NCBI GenBank assembly: GCA_002490425.1
Contig: DKTZ01000008.1
Span: 937 to 10,549, forward strand
Reading direction: 5' to 3'
Source of the DNA: Ruminococcaceae bacterium UBA7217
GTDB taxonomy: Bacteria > Bacillota > Clostridia > Oscillospirales > Acutalibacteraceae
Length of the DNA stretch: 9,613 bases
Made by a program: the position numbers and the translations under genes. How positions within the stretch are numbered: position 1 is the stretch's first letter; the number at the start of each line of letters is the position of its first letter. The notes under the pieces were generated by a model. That model was not told the DNA's origin, did no database searches, and saw only the letters and a list, made by a program, of their open reading frames with translations. Shown in pieces: positions 4,913 through 9,613 of this stretch.

Positions 4913-6367
4913 ATGATGTCATTTGTGAAATCGCCGAAAATTCAAAATTCACTTAAAGCCGTTCGCTCGTTTTTCTTAACAACCGAGTGGATGATAATGC
5001 TTTGCTGTCTTGCGGCGGTTTTTACTACTTTAGGCTTCTATGTTTGCGGCACGCTTGTATTCGGCTTCATTGTCGCAATTGTTTTTCTCCTCAGCGACGA
5101 TTTTATGGCGCCGCTTTTGCCATTCCTTTTAACGGTAATGATTGCTATTCACTGCTACGATTCATACAATACATTTATGCAGTATAAATTATTGGCAATT
5201 CCGCTTGTGATTTGCATTATTTTGCATTTTGTTTTTTATTGGAAACCTATTAAAATTCAAGGCTCTCAGTTTTGGCCTATGGTGTTTGTATCTGTTTCCA
5301 TACTGCTCGGCGGATTGGGCTTTATTACAACTCAGGAATATTTTGCGCCTACATCTCTTTACCATATGGCAGGTCTCGGCTTTGGCATGGTTTTTCTTTA
5401 TTTGCTTTTCTTTGCAAACATAGAGGTAAAAAGGGACTATTCACTAATCGAAGTGCTTACCAAAATAATGGTTGTTGCAGGGGCATTCGGCTCGTTTATG
5501 GTGTTCTCATTTTACATTATAAACATTGACAAGGTGCTTGATATTAAAGGCATTTTGTTTATGCAATGGCGAAATAATCTGTCAACTTTACTTATGATAA
5601 TAATGCCGTTCCCGTTTTTACTTGCAAGCCGTAAAAGCTATGCAACGGTTCTTGGCTTTGTGTATTTCTTTGCGATTCTGTTAACGGGTTCACGCGGCGG
5701 AATGGTTTTCGGAGGAATAGAGCTTGTTATGTGCATAGTAATGTATACACTTTATGACAAGCGCAGAAGAATGGCGTATGTGTTAATTTGCGGATGTATT
5801 TTGTTTGCTGTTATCGTGTTTTTCCGACAATTTGTTGAGCTTTTTGGATATACAATAAATAGGTTAGTAACGGCAATAAGCGATTTTCTTATGGGCGAAT
5901 CCACTGAGATACGTGCAATTCACTGTGCAAGGGGTATTAACGACTTCCTCAATCACCCTATTTTCGGGACGGGGCTCGGCTATATGGGCAACCGTGACGT
6001 TCATGCATCAAAGGAATTTTCGCTTTGCTGGTATCACTGTGAACCTATTCAAATTGCGGCTTCACTCGGAATATTGGGAATAATTGCATACATTATTCAG
6101 TTCATACGCAGAAATGCTCTTATTTGGAGAAAGGTTACGCTGTTTAACATTACAGTGTTTATTTCGTATGCGGGAATTGAAATGATGTCGCTTGTAAATC
6201 CGGGTATTTTCTGCCCGCTGCCTTATCTTATGCTTATAACATTAATGCTCGTTATTGTTGAAAAGTGTGACACAGGCGAATACCAGGAGAAAATAAGCGT
6301 TTTTAAACGGCGAAAAATGCGCAGGGAGCAAGATAACGGGAACAGTAAAATTGTAAAAATAGGTTAA
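4913..6367 (+). CDS. O-antigen ligase / Wzy-type polytopic membrane protein
   Basis: A 484-aa protein with about ten or more hydrophobic segments from residue 25 to 450 and a basic cytoplasmic tail (KRRKMRRE, 465-472). The central part carries the pattern of the O-antigen ligase/polymerase domain (Wzy_C, PF04932): TGSRGG (258-263) at the end of a membrane segment, a hydrophilic loop with ESTEIR (329-334), FGTGLG (351-356), and WYHCEPIQIAASLGILG (373-389), where H375 fits the conserved loop histidine. Such enzymes polymerise or transfer undecaprenyl-linked glycans on the outer face of the membrane; in Gram-positives they serve capsule, exopolysaccharide or teichoic-type polymers. No glycosyltransferase or flippase gene is nearby, so the substrate is open. 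AAGGAG lies 4 nt before ATG 4913 and 7 nt before ATG 4916, so 4916 may be the real start. No terminator separates it from the rpsF promoter. Confidence 0.8.
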   Translation: MMSFVKSPKIQNSLKAVRSFFLTTEWMIMLCCLAAVFTTLGFYVCGTLVFGFIVAIVFLLSDDFMAPLLPFLLTVMIAIHCYDSYNTFMQYKLLAIPLVICIILHFVFYWKPIKIQGSQFWPMVFVSVSILLGGLGFITTQEYFAPTSLYHMAGLGFGMVFLYLLFFANIEVKRDYSLIEVLTKIMVVAGAFGSFMVFSFYIINIDKVLDIKGILFMQWRNNLSTLLMIIMPFPFLLASRKSYATVLGFVYFFAILLTGSRGGMVFGGIELVMCIVMYTLYDKRRRMAYVLICGCILFAVIVFFRQFVELFGYTINRLVTAISDFLMGESTEIRAIHCARGINDFLNHPIFGTGLGYMGNRDVHASKEFSLCWYHCEPIQIAASLGILGIIAYIIQFIRRNALIWRKVTLFNITVFISYAGIEMMSLVNPGIFCPLPYLMLITLMLVIVEKCDTGEYQEKISVFKRRKMRREQDNGNSKIVKIG

Positions 6368-6374
6368 ATAATGC

Positions 6375-6403
6375 TTGACTTTTCGGTTAAGTATTGATAT
6401 AAT
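6375..6403 (+). promoter_or_regulatory. Promoter of the rpsF-ssb-rpsR operon
   Basis: -35 TTGACT (6375-6380), a 17-nt spacer and -10 TATAAT (6398-6403), beginning a few bases after the stop codon of the upstream membrane-protein gene. The predicted start near 6410 gives a leader of about 70 nt. Confidence 0.8.
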
Positions 6404-6409
6404 TTTTTT

Positions 6410-6471
6410 CTGCCGAGAAAATCGGCGTCCTTCCCCTTGGGGTGACGAACAAGGGGCAAAGTCCATAAGGA
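6410..6471 (+). promoter_or_regulatory. Structured 5' leader of rpsF, possible S6:S18 autoregulatory site
   Basis: The leader holds a hairpin GCCGA-GAAAA-TCGGC (6412-6426) and a second stem CCCCTTG/CAAGGGG (6433-6439 with 6449-6455), which can alternatively fold as a short CCCC/GGGG pair. In many bacteria the S6:S18 complex binds a leader stem with an exposed CCG and represses its own operon. A CCG is present at 6413-6415 but sits inside a stem as I fold it, so the assignment rests mainly on position. Confidence 0.35.
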
Positions 6472-6481
6472 GGTGCAAAAG

Positions 6482-6760
6482 ATGTCAAAATATGAATCGG
6501 TATTTGTCTTTTCAGTAGCCGCAGGCGAAGAGAAGGCAGCAGAGCTTAATGCAAAATTTAAAGCTCTCATCGAGGCAAACGGCACTCTTGAAAGCGTTGA
6601 TGAGTGGGGTAAGAGAAGACTTGCTTATCTTATTAACGACGAGGCAGAGGGCTTCTATGTGCTTTACAACTTTGAAAGCGCAGCAGATTTCCCCGCAGAG
6701 CTTGACCGTATTGCAAAAATCACTGACGGTGTACTCCGTACATTGATTATTAAGAAGTAA
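6482..6760 (+). CDS. rpsF: 30S ribosomal protein S6
   Basis: Primary 16S rRNA-associated protein of 92 aa that binds the central domain of the small subunit together with S18. The sequence shows the S6 pattern: MSKYESVFVFS as first strand, then VDEWGKRRLAYLI (about 39-51) and EGFYVLYNFES (about 55-65) strands, and the IAKITDGVLRTLIIK end. It is slightly short because it lacks the long acidic tail some S6 proteins carry. ATG 6482 has AAGGAGG 7 nt upstream; an in-frame GTG at 6473 overlaps that site and is rejected. First gene of the conserved rpsF-ssb-rpsR operon, 16 nt ahead of ssb. Confidence 0.97.
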   Translation: MSKYESVFVFSVAAGEEKAAELNAKFKALIEANGTLESVDEWGKRRLAYLINDEAEGFYVLYNFESAADFPAELDRIAKITDGVLRTLIIKK

Positions 6761-6776
6761 GCGGAGGGAAAATGCT

Positions 6777-7244
6777 ATGTTAAATTGTGCAGTTATTATG
6801 GGCAGGCTTACTGCCACTCCCGAGCTTCGTACAACTGGTACAGGCATTTCCGTTACTTCATTTACTGTTGCCGTTGACCGTGCTTATAAAAGCGGTGATG
6901 AGCGTCAGACGGATTTTATTAACGTAGTTGCTTGGAGAAGTACTGCTGATTTCGTTACACGTTTCTTCACAAAGGGTCAAATGATTGCAGTTCAAGGCTC
7001 AATTCAGACACGTAATTATGAAGATAAAAACGGCAATAAGCGTACAGCGGTTGAGATTGTTGCTGACAGTGTTTCATTCTGCGGAAGCAAGAGTGAGAGC
7101 GGCGGCAACACTTACGCTCAGCCTGCAGCAGCCGCACCTGCGGTTTCTTACCAGAGTGCAGACGCAGGCAGTTTTTCGGTTTTACCCGATGATTCTCAGG
7201 GATTTCCTTTCGGTGCAGACGATGACGAAGGACTTCCGTTTTGA
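6777..7244 (+). CDS. ssb: Single-stranded DNA-binding protein
   Basis: A 155-aa SSB that coats single-stranded DNA during replication, repair and recombination, normally as a homotetramer. An OB fold covers about residues 1-103 (MGRLTATPELR, DFINVVAWRSTADFV with W53, GSIQTRNYEDKNG). It is followed by a low-complexity linker rich in A, S, P and G (about 104-147) and an acidic tail DDDEGLPF (148-155). The tail is the docking site for partner proteins. It keeps the D-rich stretch and final Pro-Phe, but EGL replaces the usual single I before PF. ATG 6777 has GGAGGG 8 nt upstream; the nearer ATG at 6772 hits a stop at once. It sits between rpsF and rpsR as in most Firmicutes. Confidence 0.96.
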   Translation: MLNCAVIMGRLTATPELRTTGTGISVTSFTVAVDRAYKSGDERQTDFINVVAWRSTADFVTRFFTKGQMIAVQGSIQTRNYEDKNGNKRTAVEIVADSVSFCGSKSESGGNTYAQPAAAAPAVSYQSADAGSFSVLPDDSQGFPFGADDDEGLPF

Positions 7245-7270
7245 TTTATTCTAATTAGGAGGAATATACA

Positions 7271-7513
7271 ATGGCTTACGAAAAAGGCGCCAGACCTATG
7301 AGAAAAGCACGCAGAAAAGTTTGTGCTTTCTGTGTAGATAAGGTTGATACAATTGATTATAAAGATGCTGCAAAGCTTCGCCGTTACACCTCAGACCGTG
7401 CAAAAATCCTTCCCCGCCGTGTAACAGGTACTTGCGCATATCACCAGAGAGAGCTTACAACAGCTATTAAGAGAGCAAGACAGATAGCTCTTCTCCCCTA
7501 CACAAACGACTGA
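7271..7513 (+). CDS. rpsR: 30S ribosomal protein S18, zinc-binding (C+) form
   Basis: An 80-aa ribosomal protein that binds the 16S platform as a heterodimer with S6. The core KDAAKLRRYTSDRAKILPRR (31-50) and the TGTCAYHQREL end are diagnostic. CAFC (C18, C21) and C55/H58 in CAYH supply four likely zinc ligands, so this is the zinc-containing form rather than a zinc-free paralogue. AGGAGG lies 9 nt before ATG 7271. Last gene of the operon, followed 10 nt later by the terminator. Confidence 0.97.
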   Translation: MAYEKGARPMRKARRKVCAFCVDKVDTIDYKDAAKLRRYTSDRAKILPRRVTGTCAYHQRELTTAIKRARQIALLPYTND

Positions 7514-7522
7514 TAAAAATTT

Positions 7523-7548
7523 GAGGGCATTAAATGCCCTCTTTTTTT
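7523..7548 (+). terminator. Intrinsic terminator after rpsR
   Basis: A perfect 8-bp stem GAGGGCAT-TAA-ATGCCCTC followed by seven T. On the opposite strand the same stem is followed by AAATTTTT, so it may also stop the convergent gene ending at 7673. Between 7549 and 7672 I see only a small GCGG/CCGC inverted repeat. Confidence 0.93.
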
Positions 7549-7672
7549 ATACTCATTTTGTTTTTTGCTCGGCTGGAGCGGAAATCCGCAGACCTATCGC
7601 TGTTTACTTGATTTAGCGCTTGACGATGAAATTGTATTTATGCAAATTAGCAAATAAACTTAAAATTCCAAT

Positions 7673-8710
7673 TTACACTGTAATTTTGCCAAACAGCTCT
7701 TTAGCCGTTCTTTTTGCATTTTCTACATCGCTGTACGGCAAGAGCAGTCTGTTCATTTTGCGCCGTGCGTCTCTGCCCTCGTAAACGCAGGAAACGGCGT
7801 TTTCAAGATATGTATTTTCCGCTTCGTGTAAAAGGTCACATTTGTTCTTAACCTCTTTTGGAACTAAAGTGAATTTTTCCGTATTTATTCGGTATGTAGG
7901 AGCAAATGGTAACGGGTGATTTTCGTCAGAACGGACAACCGCAAAGCTGCTTTGCGGCAGTAAAATCATTTGCGGGACGGTACGGTGAAACATATCGGGA
8001 ATAAGTATAAATTCTTCGTTTTCGTCCAAAAGTCTGTCACGGATTATCCCCGCAATTATTGCGGAAGAGAAAGCGGCGCTGTCTTGAAGCTCAATAACGG
8101 TTTCGTAATTTTCAAACACGGTGTCCCAAAGGGTGTGTATGCCGAGAGGCATTACGGCAGAGAGAAATTTAATTACAGGCGGACCTTTTTTTGACGGTAT
8201 CGGCAACTTCTTTAAAATCCGTTTAAGAGCATTTATCAATCTGTCGTCTGCAAGGTAATCGGACAAAAGCGAATTTCTGTTTTCCTTGCAGACAGAAGCA
8301 AGGCTTAAAAGTGAAACAGCTTTTTTATACTGCTTTTTTTCGGTCGAATAATATTTTGCAAGCTGATTTTTTTCGTTCTGCGTGATTTTACGGTTGCTCG
8401 AAAATATAATTTCATTTTCGCATATTCCGGGCGTTACGGGGCAAACTCTGCTGTAAGGCGAATCGGCAAGAATATAAGTGTCAAGATTTTTAATGTAAAT
8501 TCCGTTCGGCGTTTCATCGTAAAACGGGCAATATGTTACGGTGCTGTAACCTTTGAAATGCTTTATAAGCTCGTCATAAAAAACAGCTCTTTCAAAATCT
8601 GTTCCGTCGTTTATTATGTAAAATTTACTTTCAGGGTACTTTTCGCACAGAATTTTTAAGTTGCACAGCAGTCCCGATGCTGTCAGTACGGATGAATAAT
8701 ACTTTTCCAA
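7673..8710 (-). CDS. PRK06851-like two-domain P-loop protein lacking both Walker A motifs
   Basis: A 345-aa soluble protein with no signal peptide. Its layout matches, by eye, a clostridial ATPase family (PRK06851-like) built of two similar P-loop halves. In the second half, KFLSAVMPLGIHTLWDTVFE (181-200) corresponds to the family's opening block. The next strand VIELQDSAAFSSAII (205-219) sits where the GxPGTGKST loop should be, but no GKS/T is present. In the first half, FYIINDGTDFERAVF (30-44) is at the equivalent place, also without GKS/T, followed by YCPFYDETPNGIYI (60-73), matching the family's CP-D-DG-I stretch. It is therefore probably a catalytically dead relative, or has a different role. 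I chose TTG 8710 because GAGGTGA lies about 5 nt upstream; the in-frame GTG 8719 is part of that site. The gene is monocistronic and diverges from the aldolase gene. No frameshift or stop breaks it, so it is likely a functional protein. Confidence 0.7.
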   Translation of the reverse strand: MEKYYSSVLTASGLLCNLKILCEKYPESKFYIINDGTDFERAVFYDELIKHFKGYSTVTYCPFYDETPNGIYIKNLDTYILADSPYSRVCPVTPGICENEIIFSSNRKITQNEKNQLAKYYSTEKKQYKKAVSLLSLASVCKENRNSLLSDYLADDRLINALKRILKKLPIPSKKGPPVIKFLSAVMPLGIHTLWDTVFENYETVIELQDSAAFSSAIIAGIIRDRLLDENEEFILIPDMFHRTVPQMILLPQSSFAVVRSDENHPLPFAPTYRINTEKFTLVPKEVKNKCDLLHEAENTYLENAVSCVYEGRDARRKMNRLLLPYSDVENAKRTAKELFGKITV

Positions 8711-8728
8711 AAAAATCACCTCATTTTT

Positions 8729-8757
8729 ATATTATTCACTGTGCCGTTATTTGTTAA
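8729..8757 (-). promoter_or_regulatory. Possible promoter of the P-loop-like gene
   Basis: On the minus strand, -35 TTAACA (8757-8752), a 17-nt spacer and -10 TAATAT (8734-8729). The predicted start is only a few bases ahead of the ribosome binding site, so the mRNA would have almost no leader. The -35 box is 4 bp from the -35 box of the divergent aldolase promoter. Confidence 0.4.
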
Positions 8758-8761
8758 TTTG

Positions 8762-8790
8762 TTGACTTTTTGTCCGCAATGGTTTATAAT
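8762..8790 (+). promoter_or_regulatory. Strong promoter of the aldolase gene
   Basis: -35 TTGACT (8762-8767), a 17-nt spacer and -10 TATAAT (8785-8790). The predicted start near 8797 gives a leader of about 28 nt, fitting a highly expressed glycolytic gene. Confidence 0.82.
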
Positions 8791-8824
8791 CACAAGCGGA
8801 AAAAATTTTAAGGAGTGGATTATT

Positions 8825-9613
8825 ATGCCATTAGTAAATGCAAAAGAAATGCTTACAAAAGCAAAAGAAGGCCATTACGCAGTAGGTCAGTTCAATATCA
8901 ATAACCTTGAATGGACTAAGTCTATTCTTCTCACTGCACAGGAAATGAATTCTCCTGTTATTCTCGGTGTGTCTGAGGGCGCAGGTAAATATATGTGCGG
9001 CTATAAAACTGTTGTCGGAATGGTTAACGGTATGCTTGAGGAACTTAAAATTACAGTTCCCGTTGCTCTTCACCTTGACCACGGCTCATACGAGGGTGCA
9101 AAGGCTTGCATCGCAGCAGGATTCAGCTCAGTTATGTTTGACGGTTCTCATTATCCGATTGATGAAAACATTGAAAAGACCAAAGAGTTAGTTGCAATCT
9201 GCAATGAAAAGGGTCTTTCAATTGAGGCTGAGGTTGGTTCCATAGGCGGAGAAGAAGACGGCGTTATCGGCGCAGGCGAATGTGCTGACCCCAATGAATG
9301 TAAAATGATTGCTGACCTCGGCGTTACAATGCTTGCGGCAGGTATCGGCAACATTCACGGCAAATACCCCGCAAACTGGGCAGGTCTTTCATTTGAAACA
9401 CTTGAAGCTGTTAAGGAAAAGACAGGTGAAATGCCCCTTGTTCTTCACGGCGGCACAGGTATTCCTGCCGATATGATTAAGAAGGCTATTTCACTCGGCG
9501 TTTCAAAAATCAATGTTAACACAGAGTGCCAGCTTGCATTCCAGGAAGCAACAAGAAAGTACATTGAAGAGGGAAAAGACCTTCAGGGCAAGGGCTTTGA
9601 CCCCAGAAAGCTT
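8825..9613 (+). CDS. fba: Class II fructose-bisphosphate aldolase (3' end beyond window)
   Basis: Zinc-dependent aldolase of glycolysis and gluconeogenesis, splitting fructose 1,6-bisphosphate into dihydroxyacetone phosphate and glyceraldehyde 3-phosphate. The first 263 residues are present. HLDHGS (83-88) gives the catalytic Asp85 and zinc ligand His86. The other zinc ligands are His178 (NIHGK) and His208 (LHGGTG). The phosphate-binding stretch INVNTE (229-234), EAEVG (134-138) and the FDGSHYP motif (105-111) are also intact. ATG 8825 has AAGGAG 9 nt upstream and the protein starts MPLVNAKEML, as in FbaA-type enzymes. It is more similar to the short glycolytic group (about 285-310 aa) than to tagatose-bisphosphate aldolases, but the two are hard to tell apart by eye. 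The frame is open to the last base, so about 25-45 residues are missing. Confidence 0.95.
   Translation, partial: MPLVNAKEMLTKAKEGHYAVGQFNINNLEWTKSILLTAQEMNSPVILGVSEGAGKYMCGYKTVVGMVNGMLEELKITVPVALHLDHGSYEGAKACIAAGFSSVMFDGSHYPIDENIEKTKELVAICNEKGLSIEAEVGSIGGEEDGVIGAGECADPNECKMIADLGVTMLAAGIGNIHGKYPANWAGLSFETLEAVKEKTGEMPLVLHGGTGIPADMIKKAISLGVSKINVNTECQLAFQEATRKYIEEGKDLQGKGFDPRKL

Noticed and set aside
6242..6847. Minus-strand frames opposite rpsF and its leader
   Set aside because: They are shadows of rpsF/ssb and the end of the O-antigen ligase-like gene.
8831..9354. Frames in other phases across the aldolase gene (8831-9082 minus, 8967-9191 plus, 9151-9354 minus)
   Set aside because: The aldolase frame is open over the whole stretch with all active-site motifs, so these are overlapping shadows.

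Overview
The window looks like the chromosome of a low-to-medium GC Gram-positive Clostridia, most likely an Oscillospiraceae/Ruminococcus-type gut bacterium. The evidence is strong AGGAGG-type ribosome binding sites, near-consensus sigma-A promoters, TTG starts, the rpsF-ssb-rpsR operon, a class II aldolase, a NatAB-type exporter behind a short XRE regulator, and GC-rich hairpin repeats between genes. This placement comes from gene style only; no rRNA or other strong phylogenetic marker is present.

Left end (1-711): no protein gene is supported. The minus strand carries a roughly 172-bp tandem repeat whose units each contain the 5' two thirds of a tRNA-Thr (anticodon CGT) and then lose homology at the T arm. 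The copy most upstream in the minus sense is split in its D loop by about 109 nt of different, hairpin-forming sequence. A near-consensus minus-strand promoter (598-626) points into the array, so this may be a transcribed structured RNA locus. It is the most unusual part of the window. A plus-strand promoter then leads to an SDR reductase (712-1440) that resembles the EF-P 5-aminopentanone reductase (YmfI) subgroup of FabG-like proteins.

1441-1978: a gene-free stretch with four back-to-back hairpins and an 85-bp element bounded by 16-bp inverted repeats, then the terminator of the next, convergent operon.

1979-4734 (minus): a tight four-gene operon, read as XRE repressor (TTG start), four-TM membrane protein, NatA-like ATPase, NatB-like permease. 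It has a -35 TTGACA / -10 TATAAT promoter with a perfect GTAAAG-N4-CTTTAC palindrome at the expected transcription start, suggesting autoregulation.

4913-7513 (plus): a lone O-antigen ligase/Wzy-type polytopic protein, then the S6-SSB-S18 operon with its own promoter, a possible autoregulatory leader and an intrinsic terminator.

7673-8710 (minus): an uncommon protein that looks like a two-domain P-loop ATPase (PRK06851-like) in which both Walker A motifs have been replaced. It diverges from a class II fructose-bisphosphate aldolase (8825 onward), which is cut by the right window edge.
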